Shown here piece after piece: positions 55,771 to 64,000 of a DNA stretch of 64,000 nucleotides. Below the pieces are notes generated by a model that had not been told where the DNA came from, did not search any database, and saw nothing but the letters and a program-made list of their open reading frames with translations. How positions within the stretch are numbered: position 1 is the stretch's first letter; each line of letters begins with the position of its first letter. The position numbers and the translations under genes are program-made. Origin of the DNA: Saccharobesus litoralis (GTDB lineage Bacteria; Pseudomonadota; Gammaproteobacteria; Enterobacterales; Alteromonadaceae); contig NZ_CP026604.1 of the NCBI RefSeq assembly GCF_003063625.1, forward strand, positions 372,001 to 436,000, in the 5' to 3' direction.

Positions 55771-56703
55771 ATGCCTGTTAAAGTACAATTGGCCACCACA
55801 ACCGAATTAATAGACAAGGTATTTCAGTTAAGACATCAAGTTTTTGTCGAAGAAGAAGGTTTGCTAGAACCGACGGAAGATAAGCGGATCATGGATCGAT
55901 ACGACGCTTATCCAAGTACAACGCAAATGATCGCCATTCAAGACGATACACCGGTTGGCTGTTTTCGGCTGTCTCTTGATTCACAACAAGGTGTACCTGC
56001 CGACAATTATTTTAACTTTAGGCCGCTGTTACCCGCCGATGCCGTCATCATGCATACAGGGTTATTTTGTTTGTTATCTGACTACCGAACAAATGGCTTG
56101 GCTATGTCTTTAATCCTAATGAGCGCCTACTTTGCCCATTCTAATGGGGTGACGCATGTTGTTGCACCAATCAACCCCAAGATAGCTAGGTTACTGTCTC
56201 GTATTGGATTTACTCAAGTGGCAGACGAATTTACTGATCCGCATTTGAATGCTCAAGTTCGCCCTATGATGCTGAACATGAAAGATCTCAATGACTTTTT
56301 TCTGAATTTTATCAACAAGAACCAACTACATGATTTTCTAATGGATTATGAACGTTGGTTTTACCGTGAAGGCGACACTGTGGTACAAGGCGGTACACCA
56401 GGAAATGAAGCCTTCATTATCATTGAGGGTCAAGTCGAAGTCAGAGTGCCGAGCACAACATATAAGATCGCCCAATTGGGGCAAGGTGATATGTTTGGTG
56501 AGTTAGCCTTGATAACCGACGAAGTTCGCTCTGCCGATATTGTGGCCACATCCGAAGTGCAAATGATGGTTATGTCTAAACAGGTGTTTATTGATCGCTT
56601 TATTAATCAACCAGAACATGCATTAAAACTGATGCAACTGTTAGGCAAAAGAACGCAAAATTTAATACTGCAACTAAGAGCTAAACAAGCTGTGGTAGAT
56701 TAA
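55771..56703 (+). CDS. GNAT-like N-acyltransferase fused to a cyclic-nucleotide-binding domain
   Basis: A 310-residue fusion. Residues 1-175 resemble the autoinducer-synthase/FeeM-type acyltransferases (FQLRHQVFVEEEGLLEP, MDRYDAYPSTTQMIAIQDD, GCFRLSLDS, GLAMSLILMSAYFAHSNG), which take acyl groups from acyl-ACP. Residues about 195-305 are a cyclic nucleotide-binding domain (YREGDTVVQGGTPGNEAFII, GDMFGELALITDEVRSADIVA) with the cassette Glu and Arg intact. Such fusions suggest control by cAMP or cGMP. The ribosome site AAAGGA is good. It is the second cNMP domain in the cluster, at the opposite end from the patatin, and is probably translated with the methyltransferase. Confidence 0.83.
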   Translation: MPVKVQLATTTELIDKVFQLRHQVFVEEEGLLEPTEDKRIMDRYDAYPSTTQMIAIQDDTPVGCFRLSLDSQQGVPADNYFNFRPLLPADAVIMHTGLFCLLSDYRTNGLAMSLILMSAYFAHSNGVTHVVAPINPKIARLLSRIGFTQVADEFTDPHLNAQVRPMMLNMKDLNDFFLNFINKNQLHDFLMDYERWFYREGDTVVQGGTPGNEAFIIIEGQVEVRVPSTTYKIAQLGQGDMFGELALITDEVRSADIVATSEVQMMVMSKQVFIDRFINQPEHALKLMQLLGKRTQNLILQLRAKQAVVD

Positions 56704-56988
56704 TTATTTGTATTTATTCAGCGTAATAAAATTGAAAAGCCATAGGTCGTTTCATATCTGCACAGAAAGTAATTAATCTACCTGATTTTGATAAAAACAG
56801 CCGTTTAAAAGCGTAAAATTTTCGTGGGCGAGCATTTATGCTTGCAGAGCCTGCAAACCTTTCTGTTCAAATGAGCAAGATGTCAGAATTTTGTACCCGA
56901 AAAACTCTAAGCCCTGCATCCATACAGGCACCAAAAGTAGGAACTTGTTAACCCAGTCTCGCCAACAAAATATCGCTTTAGATGGGTA
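56704..56988. other. Intergenic region after the acyltransferase with repeat fragments
   Basis: With repeat copy 3 this makes a 426-bp gap between convergent genes. It has no gene. Around 56913-56950 is a fragment (CCTGCATCCATACAGG, CACCAAAAGTAGG) shared with repeat copies 1 and 2, showing the mosaic nature of the family. A terminator for the cluster was not clearly identified. Confidence 0.4.
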
Positions 56989-57117
56989 TATAGTCAAAGC
57001 GATCGGGTTTTAGGGGAAGCCGTCAAGCTTCGAGACCCCATGAGCATATGCTCTATTATGTGATTGGGGCGAGTAAGCGCAGACAATGAACCATAAAATC
57101 TGAGCGAGAAGACTATA
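56989..57117 (+). repeat. Dispersed MITE-like repeat, copy 3 (129 bp)
   Basis: It starts TATAGTCAAAGCGATCGGG and ends GCGAGAAGACTATA. It contains a perfect 12-bp palindrome GAGCATATGCTC at 57042-57053 between CCCC and GGGG arms. It is nearly identical in length and sequence to copy 4 at 59705, which is inverted relative to it. It ends 13 bp from the stop of the DUF5916 gene. Confidence 0.85.
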
Positions 57118-57129
57118 GCAAAACTTGAT

Positions 57130-59511
57130 TTAAATTTGAAAATCATAACTGATTTTCATAAACACACTGCGTTGATCTTGCTCAATATCAATTCGCTGCT
57201 CTTTTTGCTCAGCTTTATCCGCGTAGCCTAAATAGAAAACAGTTTTAGGATCAGGCTCATAAGCGTAAATTAGCTGGGTGCTAATACGTTTATTTAAATC
57301 ATCAACCTCTTCGTTGTATAAATCAATATTACGGGTTAAATCGGATTGGGTAACCACCAAACGCAAAGAGTTATCCAAATTAAATTGCACATTTAAGCGA
57401 AAATCGAGTTTATTAACATCGTACAATTCACCTAATTCAACATCTAACACCTCACGGGTATATTTGGTTGAACCCGTTATATGCTCACCTAAGCGCCAAT
57501 TAGAGCCAAACTCCATTTTAGTTCTATCTGCTGGACGGGTATTTTTTACATCAATCGCATCACCTAGCGTCCAGCGCGTCCAAACTCGAATATTCTTGAT
57601 GGGATCAATTCTGCCATACAAATTTAAATAGGTTAACGCAAAGACTTCTCCATCCCAGTAGGCATCTTTGCTAATAACCCCAGCCTTAGCGTGTAATTGT
57701 TTGGGGCCATCCACCCATACATGGGCTTCATATTCATTTTCTAACTCAATTCCCGTTTGCTTTTCTTTAGTGCGATCCCAATCTCCATGGATCCCCCAAC
57801 GTGTCCATGGGCTGCCTTTTTTACCGAACCACCATCGACCGCCACCGAATAACACCCTATCGTAACCCACTTTACCAATCGAGCTTAAATCCGCTCTAAA
57901 GTCCGTATCATAATCAATATAACGACCAACTAAATCATAGTTAGTTTGTAAGTATTTGTATTCCAAATTAATTGCATCGCCATTTTGTTCAACTGGAATA
58001 TGAGCTAAAGGATCGTTGGGTTTAGGCGGTTGTTGCCCTTGAGGTGGCTTGTGGCCTTCTGGGGATAAAAGTGGCTTGCCTTCTTTTTCTAGCTTAGTTT
58101 TACGAAAAGCTAACGTATTATCTGAACGAGAATAGGCATATTGATATTTAAAACGATGTTCATTGACAGGTTGGTATACACCATCAAGCGAAACCACGCT
58201 ATTTTTGTAGCCAGTATCATTCTCGCGTTGAGTCATTAACACGCCCATATTACTGCGCTGATCGAGATTATGCTGGTAACGTGCCACTAAGTTATTAGAG
58301 GCGACCTCATTGTCACTTTCGTCTTTTAAGTTAGCTTGCCAAGAGCCTTGACTGCGTGGCACGATAAATTGACTACTGGTGTCATTAGCCAGCAAAACTC
58401 CATAATTACTATTACCCTGCTTACCGGTAAACTTTACCCCGTAATCGGGTGCCACTAAATTTCGTGTATGGACTAAAGACATGCGAGAAGTGGAAAAGTA
58501 ATCACTGCCATCTAAAAAGAAATCACGGTTTTCACGATACGTCGGAGAGAAGCTACTATTAACTGTGATTTGTTCAGCATCTGCTGACGCTTGTGAAAAA
58601 TCAGGATTTAACGCAACATTTAATATATTGTCCTGCGTTATCCCCCAACGCATACTCAAGCTTAAGTCGGTTTCAATACTTGTATCAGGCCAACTCGCCA
58701 TCACCGTAGGATCAGCATCCGTTACTTCACGAGTCTGCACTTTTTTGGCTGTAATACTAGGGACTAACTCAATATCACTACCGGGGGTAATATCTTTAAA
58801 ACCACGGTACTTAGGTATTTGACACAAAAAGCAGGTGTTGCCTCGTTCTTTTGCTTGTGAGTTTATGTTAATACGGCTATCACGTGGCATAATTCGGGTA
58901 ATTTCTATACCCCATTCTAAATCACTATTTTTAGATGATGAAAAGCGTAGCGCAGAAAACGGGATCGCAAACTCAACATCATAACCCTGTTGATGCTTAT
59001 AACCTGCGCCCTGCCAAACGGCATTCCAAGCGCCATTGGTTCGGCCTCGTGTTTCATCACGTAATCGATCCCACTGAACCCCATAAGGGTTGAGAGAGAA
59101 TTGAAATGCCTGTTGTTGCTGATTAAATGTGTCTAGCGTAATAGTCACATGATCATCATTGCCGATACTGTCACGGCGCTTATATTCTGCCCTGATCAAC
59201 TCAGGATTAAAGTCTTGTGCTTTTACGCCAACAAACAGAGATTGACCATTTTGAAATATAAACGCTTGAGTACGCACTTGGGCTTGGGTGTTATCGGTTG
59301 GATACGTCACCACGTCGACATCGACAAGTAAAGCTTGCTGCCAACTTGATTCAGAAAGCTGGCCGTCTATCTCGATAGACGATGGTAAATAAGGTATTGA
59401 ATTAACTGCTGTGCCTTGCGCTGCATACGCCACTTTAATCCAACCCAAACACAACAAAACGCAGGCTAATACCGCTTTACGACTCACAAACAACCCCACT
59501 TGCGCCCTCAT
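57130..59511 (-). CDS. DUF5916 / CBM9-like outer-membrane-associated protein
   Basis: A secreted protein of 793 residues. A signal peptide (VLACVLLCLGWIKVAYA) is followed by a CBM9-like domain at about 45-215 (IEIDGQLSESSWQQALLVDV, DDHVTITLDTFNQQQQAFQF, WNAVWQGAGYKHQQGYDVEF). The DUF5916 part covers the rest, rich in beta strands with many porin-like turns and ending in VFMKISYDFQI, which suggests an outer-membrane barrel. A CFLC motif (GNTCFLCQIPKYRG) is present. It is flanked on both sides by inverted copies of the 129-bp repeat. Its function is unknown; relatives often sit near carbohydrate or TonB genes. Confidence 0.82.
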   Translation of the reverse strand: MRAQVGLFVSRKAVLACVLLCLGWIKVAYAAQGTAVNSIPYLPSSIEIDGQLSESSWQQALLVDVDVVTYPTDNTQAQVRTQAFIFQNGQSLFVGVKAQDFNPELIRAEYKRRDSIGNDDHVTITLDTFNQQQQAFQFSLNPYGVQWDRLRDETRGRTNGAWNAVWQGAGYKHQQGYDVEFAIPFSALRFSSSKNSDLEWGIEITRIMPRDSRININSQAKERGNTCFLCQIPKYRGFKDITPGSDIELVPSITAKKVQTREVTDADPTVMASWPDTSIETDLSLSMRWGITQDNILNVALNPDFSQASADAEQITVNSSFSPTYRENRDFFLDGSDYFSTSRMSLVHTRNLVAPDYGVKFTGKQGNSNYGVLLANDTSSQFIVPRSQGSWQANLKDESDNEVASNNLVARYQHNLDQRSNMGVLMTQRENDTGYKNSVVSLDGVYQPVNEHRFKYQYAYSRSDNTLAFRKTKLEKEGKPLLSPEGHKPPQGQQPPKPNDPLAHIPVEQNGDAINLEYKYLQTNYDLVGRYIDYDTDFRADLSSIGKVGYDRVLFGGGRWWFGKKGSPWTRWGIHGDWDRTKEKQTGIELENEYEAHVWVDGPKQLHAKAGVISKDAYWDGEVFALTYLNLYGRIDPIKNIRVWTRWTLGDAIDVKNTRPADRTKMEFGSNWRLGEHITGSTKYTREVLDVELGELYDVNKLDFRLNVQFNLDNSLRLVVTQSDLTRNIDLYNEEVDDLNKRISTQLIYAYEPDPKTVFYLGYADKAEQKEQRIDIEQDQRSVFMKISYDFQI

Positions 59512-59864
59512 TTATATGACAAATATACAAATACTGCGCAGTTTAACCAAAATTGATATGTTTTGCTGCTAGTGAGGTCATTTTTTACTTTGGTTAACGA
59601 ATTGTAACAAACATCCGATGTTTGAATATTATGATACAACAGCAAATAGATATGGCGCTCTCAATGTATAAAACTAAAAAGCCCAAGTGCGGCAACACTC
59701 GGGCTATAGTCTTCTCGCTCAGGCCTTATGGTTCATTGTCAGCGCTTACTCACCCCAATCACATAATAGAGCATATGCTCATGGGGATTCGAAGCTTGAC
59801 GGCTTCCCCTAAAACCTGATCGCTTTGACTATGTTTTTTAAACAAGCAAGTATAGCAATAGGTT
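59512..59864. other. Intergenic region with hairpin and repeat copy 4
   Basis: 353 bp. It holds a stem-loop at 59681-59704 (GCCCAAGTG / CACTCGGGC, one G-T wobble, loop of 6), immediately followed by repeat copy 4 (59705-59833). No gene is supported; small frames here are shadows of the repeat. Confidence 0.6.
59705..59833 (-). repeat. Dispersed MITE-like repeat, copy 4 (129 bp, inverted)
   Basis: It is the reverse complement of copy 3 with few differences, including CATAGTC in place of TATAGTC at its left end. The 12-bp palindrome GAGCATATGCTC is at 59769-59780. It ends 31 bp from the rluB stop. Confidence 0.85.
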
Positions 59865-60713
59865 TTAAGGTTTTTTGCTGCGTCTAATTTCAGCTTTACG
59901 TACCGCTTTACGAATACGATTAGCTTTGATTCGCTCCACTTTATTGTTACGTGCAACCTCTTTTCTCATTTCAATTGGCCGCATTTTTACCATTTGACGT
60001 AGGTAATTGATCTCTTTAGTTTCAAGTTCAGCCCAACCACCCAAAGGTAAATTGCGTGGAAGGCGTAACTGACCGTAGCGAATACGAGTTAATCGACTCA
60101 CTGTACAGTCTACCGCTTCCCACATGCGGCGAACTTCGCGGTTACGCCCTTCTGATAAGGTCACATGATACCAACGGTTTAAACCTTCACCACCTTGACG
60201 CGACACTTTGGTAAATTTGGCGGGGCCATCTTCTAATTGCACACCCATGCGTAATTTTTGCACGATACCATCGGTAACCTCACCAAATACGCGTGCAGCA
60301 TATTCTCGCTCGACTTCATGTGATGGGTGCATTAATCGATTGGCTAATTCACCGTCTGTGGTAAATAACAATAAGCCACTGGTGTTAATATCTAAGCGAC
60401 CGACTGCTATCCAGCGGCCACCGTTTAAACGCGGTAAGCGGTCAAACACGGTTTTATCATGATCAGGATCGGAACGGCTGCAAATTTCACCTTCAGGCTT
60501 GTTGTAAATTAACACTCGGCAAGGAATAGATTCAGCCGTGCTAAATTTAATTTGGTTACCGTCAACGCGTAAAACATCGCCTTCGCCAACGCGTGCACCG
60601 AGCTGGGCAACTTCACCATTGACACTCACGCGCCCTTCTGCAATAACGCGTTCCATTTCACGACGAGAGCCAACACCGGCTCTAGCCAGTACTTTCTGTA
60701 GTTTCTCTGACAT
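59865..60713 (-). CDS. rluB: 23S rRNA pseudouridine(2605) synthase RluB
   Basis: It converts U2605 of 23S rRNA to pseudouridine. N-terminal S4 domain ([21 protein letters not shown]), catalytic domain with [20 protein letters not shown] carrying the catalytic Asp, and [17 protein letters not shown] basic C-terminal tail of about 35 residues (ending [10 protein letters not shown]) is typical of gammaproteobacterial RluB. It overlaps the scpB end by 32 bp, an arrangement common in this group. Confidence 0.93.
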   Translation of the reverse strand: MSEKLQKVLARAGVGSRREMERVIAEGRVSVNGEVAQLGARVGEGDVLRVDGNQIKFSTAESIPCRVLIYNKPEGEICSRSDPDHDKTVFDRLPRLNGGRWIAVGRLDINTSGLLLFTTDGELANRLMHPSHEVEREYAARVFGEVTDGIVQKLRMGVQLEDGPAKFTKVSRQGGEGLNRWYHVTLSEGRNREVRRMWEAVDCTVSRLTRIRYGQLRLPRNLPLGGWAELETKEINYLRQMVKMRPIEMRKEVARNNKVERIKANRIRKAVRKAEIRRSKKP

Positions 60714-61341
60714 CGGATTCTCCCGAATCGGATTGATTTTCGTTAGTCGGTCCAGTTTCAGGTAAGTCGTCTATAAAAGGAGACTCATTACCTAAATTAA
60801 AGGATGCGGGTGCCACTTCAGGCAGTGGCGGTAATTCTTCTAATGACGCTAGGCCAAAATAATCTAAAAAAACAGGCGTTGTCGCAAATAATGCTGGACG
60901 CCCGGGTATTTCTTTGTGGCCAATCACTTTGATCCAGCCACGTTCTTGCAAGGTTCGAATAATACTAGAGCTAACCGCAACCCCACGCACTTCTTCAATT
61001 TCACCTCGGGTAATGGGTTGTCGATAAGCGATTAACGACAAGGTTTCTAGCATGGCACGCGAATATTTGGGGGCTTTTTCTGTCCATAATTTAGATAACC
61101 ATGGGCTGAGTTCACTACGGGTTTGAAAACGAAAACCCGACGCCACTTTAATTAACTCAATACCTCGACCTTCGTAGTGATTTTGTAAATCTTTAATCAA
61201 GCCGTTAACCATACGCACAGACAAATCAAATTCATCTAAAACCGTACTACGTAAATTATCGATAGACATAGGTTTGCCAGCTGCAAAAATAGCGGCTTCA
61301 ATAATTTGCGTATAATGTTGCTTTTGTTTTTTAGTGGCCAC
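60682..61341 (-). CDS. scpB: Segregation and condensation protein ScpB
   Basis: A 219-residue subunit of the SMC-ScpAB-type chromosome condensin, a tandem winged-helix protein. [59 protein letters not shown] and [19 protein letters not shown] are diagnostic. The acidic C-terminal tail is variable. ScpA is not in the window; it may lie elsewhere. It is co-transcribed with rluB downstream, and ribE lies 24 bp upstream. Confidence 0.92.
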   Translation of the reverse strand: MATKKQKQHYTQIIEAAIFAAGKPMSIDNLRSTVLDEFDLSVRMVNGLIKDLQNHYEGRGIELIKVASGFRFQTRSELSPWLSKLWTEKAPKYSRAMLETLSLIAYRQPITRGEIEEVRGVAVSSSIIRTLQERGWIKVIGHKEIPGRPALFATTPVFLDYFGLASLEELPPLPEVAPASFNLGNESPFIDDLPETGPTNENQSDSGESDVRETTESTG

Positions 61342-61365
61342 GCGCTTTCACTTACTTATCCGCTT

Positions 61366-62007
61366 TTAAAAAGATTCCAACAAACCGCGCTGGGCCAATA
61401 CACGTTCAACCGTATCAACCGTCGTTTGTGTTTGCGTATCAATCTCTAAATTGACTTTAGCACCTAGGCTTAACTTATCAAAATTAGTGATTTTCAAAGT
61501 TTCAGGGATCAGGTGCACCCAAAATTTGCCCTCAGCCACCTTGCCTATGGTTAAACTACAACCATTTAAGCCAATATAACCTTTATGAAAAACATATTTT
61601 TGCCACACCTCTGGCACGGAAAACTCAATCGCTATTTCCCCGTCGTTTTCTAAAAGCTGTTCTACTTTAGCTTGAGTATGAACATGACCAGATAAATGAT
61701 GGCCGCCAATTTCATCGCCAAACTTGGCCGCTCGTTCAATATTAACCCAATCGCCGGCGTTTAAATCCGCTAAATTGGTTAAACGTAAGGTTTCTGGAAT
61801 AACGTCAAAAGCTAAACTCACAGATTGACTTTCAAGCTTATGTTCAATCTCAACAATAGTTAAACAGGCACCGTTAATCGCCACACTAGCACCAGTTTCT
61901 ACTCCTCTTGCTTGTTCATCGGTCAACTCAAGAATAAATTGCTTGCCGTAGGGCTTTGATTCTACAGCAACAAGTTGGGTTTCAAACTTAACAATGCCAG
62001 TAAACAT
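61366..62007 (-). CDS. ribE: Riboflavin synthase alpha subunit
   Basis: It converts two lumazine molecules to riboflavin. 213 residues with two lumazine-binding repeats: MFTGIVKFETQL and GGHHLSGHVHTQAKVE in the first and second halves, plus SVAINGACLTIVE and YIGLNGCSLTIGKVA as the repeated active-site segments. No FMN riboswitch is visible upstream. Its product feeds FMN, the substrate of BluB encoded elsewhere in the window, but the genes are not linked. Confidence 0.94.
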   Translation of the reverse strand: MFTGIVKFETQLVAVESKPYGKQFILELTDEQARGVETGASVAINGACLTIVEIEHKLESQSVSLAFDVIPETLRLTNLADLNAGDWVNIERAAKFGDEIGGHHLSGHVHTQAKVEQLLENDGEIAIEFSVPEVWQKYVFHKGYIGLNGCSLTIGKVAEGKFWVHLIPETLKITNFDKLSLGAKVNLEIDTQTQTTVDTVERVLAQRGLLESF

Positions 62008-62087
62008 GCTTTCTCTTAATATTTCGTAATTACGCTTATCATTTACGCTAAGAGCCGTTAAACTGCGCGGCCGATTAACTAAAGATT

Positions 62088-63482
62088 GTGGATTCTAAAT
62101 TTATGGCCGTATTTGTGCAAGCTAAGCGTATCATTCAGCTAGCTTGGCCGATTGTGATCACGCAGTTAGCTCTATCCGGAATGGTCACTATCGATACCAT
62201 TATGGCGGCGCGCTATAGCTCGGTTGATATGGCAGCTGTCGGCACATCTTTAGGTTTATGGTATCCCATTTCTCTTTTTGCTTTAGGTGTATTAGCTGGC
62301 TTAGGCCCAATATTTTCACGTGATTACGGTGCGCGTAATAAACGTACCGGCAATAGCCACTTTAGTAATGCCTTAGTAATAACCACGGGGCTGGTTGCTT
62401 TTACAGCTCTGCTAATGCTTTTTAAAACGCCTCTATTAGCGCCGTTAGCGTTTGACCCTGCCATGCTAACGATAATGCATGATTACCTGTTTTACTTAAC
62501 GCTAGGGCTACCTGGGTTTTGTTTCTTTATTTTGTATCGAGTATTAAACGAATCCATGGGCAATACTCGATTATTAATGTGGCTACAACTAGCAGCATTA
62601 GCATTGAATATTCCGCTCAATTGGATGTTTATATTTGGTGAGTTTGGCGCGCCTGAATTAGGCGGTGCCGGCGCAGGCATTTCAACCACCCTACTTAACT
62701 ACCTGTTGTTTTTTGTGATTTGGTATATCAGTAATAAACATGCCAATTGCCGCCCTTATATTAAGCGTGCCAGCATAAAATTTGTCACCGTTAAAAAATT
62801 ACAAGAGTTACTCAAACTTGGTTTGCCTGTTGGTGTGACCATGTTTTTAGAAGTAGCATTGTTTGGCGCTGTCGCGCTAGCGATTGGTCGCTACGGCCCA
62901 GAGGCTGCTGCTGCACATCAGGTTGCAATTAACTTTGCCAGTATGATGTGGATGATACCGCTGAGTTTAAGTATTGCCACCAGTGTTGTAATAGGCCAAT
63001 CGATGGGCGCTAAAAGCCCATTGCAAGCCATACAAGCAACCAAAGCGGGTGTATATATAGCGGTATGCTTTGCCGCAGTAACCGCGACCATCACCATAGT
63101 CGGTCGGCATTATGTATCATTAATATACACACAGGATGTTGCCGTGGTTGAAATTGCCACCGCATTACTAATTTGGGCCGCTATTTTTCAGTTGTCTGAT
63201 GCAACGCAATGTGTCACCTTGGGGTCACTACGCGGTTTTAAAGATACACAAAAGCCTATGTGGTTTACCATATTTTCCTACTGGGTTATTGGCTTTCCCG
63301 CTGGTTGGATATTTGCAGAAACCACTTGGTTCTGGCATGAGCCATTAGGCTTGCATGGCTACTGGATTGGCTTATTGACGAGTTTGTCCTGTGCCGCCAT
63401 TTTATTAAGCTTACGACTAAAACGAATTATCTATAAAATTCGTCGGATTAGTCGTTTCCGCCATTCGCCTCGCGTTCGCTAA
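62088..63482 (+). CDS. MATE-family multidrug efflux transporter (NorM-like)
   Basis: An inner-membrane protein of 464 residues and twelve helices in two bundles. MATE features are IIQLAWPIVITQLALSGMVT at the start, SSVDMAAVGTSLGLWYPI, LKLGLPVGVTMFLEVALFG at the beginning of the second half and AAHQVAINFASMMWMIPLS. It exports cationic drugs or other small molecules by Na+ or H+ exchange. GTG 62088 and ATG 62103 are both possible starts. Divergent from ribE. Confidence 0.92.
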   Translation: MDSKFMAVFVQAKRIIQLAWPIVITQLALSGMVTIDTIMAARYSSVDMAAVGTSLGLWYPISLFALGVLAGLGPIFSRDYGARNKRTGNSHFSNALVITTGLVAFTALLMLFKTPLLAPLAFDPAMLTIMHDYLFYLTLGLPGFCFFILYRVLNESMGNTRLLMWLQLAALALNIPLNWMFIFGEFGAPELGGAGAGISTTLLNYLLFFVIWYISNKHANCRPYIKRASIKFVTVKKLQELLKLGLPVGVTMFLEVALFGAVALAIGRYGPEAAAAHQVAINFASMMWMIPLSLSIATSVVIGQSMGAKSPLQAIQATKAGVYIAVCFAAVTATITIVGRHYVSLIYTQDVAVVEIATALLIWAAIFQLSDATQCVTLGSLRGFKDTQKPMWFTIFSYWVIGFPAGWIFAETTWFWHEPLGLHGYWIGLLTSLSCAAILLSLRLKRIIYKIRRISRFRHSPRVR

Positions 63483-63571
63483 AGTGCTATGATCGCGCGC
63501 AGTGCAGTTATACTAATACTCGATTTGTACCCAATTACTATTCGATTTGATTTATTTATAGGAACACACCC

Positions 63572-64000
63572 ATGAGCCTAGCTGATAAGGTTTTAGCCGT
63601 TAATGATGATTTGCCGATCCGTACTGATAACCCTGTACACAGTGGTAAAGTGCGCTCAGTATACTGGCTAACTGAAGCTGATAGCCGCCGTTTAATCCAA
63701 GAAAAAGGCTATAATGTTCGCCCCGATGCACCACTTGCCATTATGGTTATTAGCGATCGTATTTCAGCATTTGACTGTATTTGGCACGGTGAAGGCGGTA
63801 TGCGTGGTGTTCCGGGTAAAGGCGCTGCATTAAACGCGGTTTCTAATCATTGGTTTAAACTATTTAAAGACAACGGCTTGGCCGATAGCCATATTCTTGA
63901 TATTCCTCACCCGTTTGTTTGGATAGTGCAAAAAGCTAAACCGGTCAAAATCGAAGCCATTTGCCGTCAATACATTACCGGATCTATGTGGCGTGCCTAT
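63572..64000 (+). CDS. purC: Phosphoribosylaminoimidazole-succinocarboxamide synthase PurC (cut by window edge)
   Basis: A purine-synthesis enzyme that joins CAIR and aspartate with ATP. Only the first 143 codons are inside the window. ATG 63572 has AGGA eight bases upstream. [58 protein letters not shown] and [14 protein letters not shown] match the longer PurC form of gammaproteobacteria. It continues past base 64000. Confidence 0.92.
   Translation, partial: MSLADKVLAVNDDLPIRTDNPVHSGKVRSVYWLTEADSRRLIQEKGYNVRPDAPLAIMVISDRISAFDCIWHGEGGMRGVPGKGAALNAVSNHWFKLFKDNGLADSHILDIPHPFVWIVQKAKPVKIEAICRQYITGSMWRAY

Noticed and set aside
59622-59819. A 65-codon plus-strand frame between the DUF5916 and rluB genes
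   Set aside because: It reads through a hairpin and the dispersed repeat; the translated end is repeat sequence.

Overview
The window looks like chromosomal DNA of a marine, polysaccharide-degrading gammaproteobacterium of the Alteromonadales (Catenovulum/Paraglaciecola-like). This rests on family-level resemblance, AT-rich codon use, the perM-tusA-bepA-arsC-wrbA synteny, a sulfatase and GH29 fucosidase, and a subtilase with a GlyGly-CTERM-like tail. No rRNA, tRNA, transposase, phage genes or CRISPR array was seen.

Layout. 1-2.8 kb: CHASE2 nucleotide cyclase (cut by the left edge) and a FecR protein. 3-4.5 kb: short ORF, a mosaic repeat and a solute-binding protein. 4.5-7.4 kb: Cpx-type kinase and regulator divergent from a CpxP/Spy-like protein, with a Cpx-box-like repeat between. 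7.4-13.5 kb: maltodextrin glucosidase, secreted subtilase, TPR lipoprotein. 13.5-15.7 kb: XRE regulator, DUF924 protein, diguanylate cyclase. 16-20.7 kb: sulfatase, PqiA-like membrane protein, GH29 fucosidase. 20.7-25.9 kb: envelope and housekeeping genes (perM, tusA, unknown, bepA, arsC, wrbA, DUF2069).

26-48.6 kb is a cobalamin island. Plus strand: histidine phosphatase, cbiB, threonine-phosphate decarboxylase. Minus strand, first operon behind a cobalamin riboswitch (about 48.4-48.6 kb): btuD, btuC, cobT, cobS, cobU, cobC-like phosphatase, cobQ, cobO, btuF. Minus strand, second operon behind another cobalamin riboswitch (39.5-39.6 kb): btuB-like TonB receptor and a beta-propeller-like lipoprotein resembling the BtuG concept of Bacteroides. 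Minus strand, third operon: an exported CobN-like chelatase broken by one in-frame TGA, a MotA/TolQ/ExbB protein, a DUF2149 protein and bluB. Together they support capture and import of corrinoids, adenosylation, lower-ligand synthesis and nucleotide-loop assembly. No corrin-ring synthesis genes are present.

48.9-56.7 kb is a co-directional cluster I do not recognise as a described system: a cyclic-nucleotide-binding patatin phospholipase, a single-module NRPS (C-A-T-TE, interrupted by one in-frame TAA), an LCMT-type methyltransferase, and a GNAT-like acyltransferase fused to a second cyclic-nucleotide-binding domain. It is the best candidate for an undescribed biosynthetic system here. 57-64 kb: a DUF5916/CBM9-like protein flanked by inverted copies of a 129-bp repeat, then rluB, scpB, ribE, a MATE transporter and the start of purC.

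A dispersed MITE-like repeat, with 7-bp inverted ends TATAGTC/GACTATA and a conserved palindrome in three of its four copies, lies next to gene 3' ends and is the main non-coding novelty.
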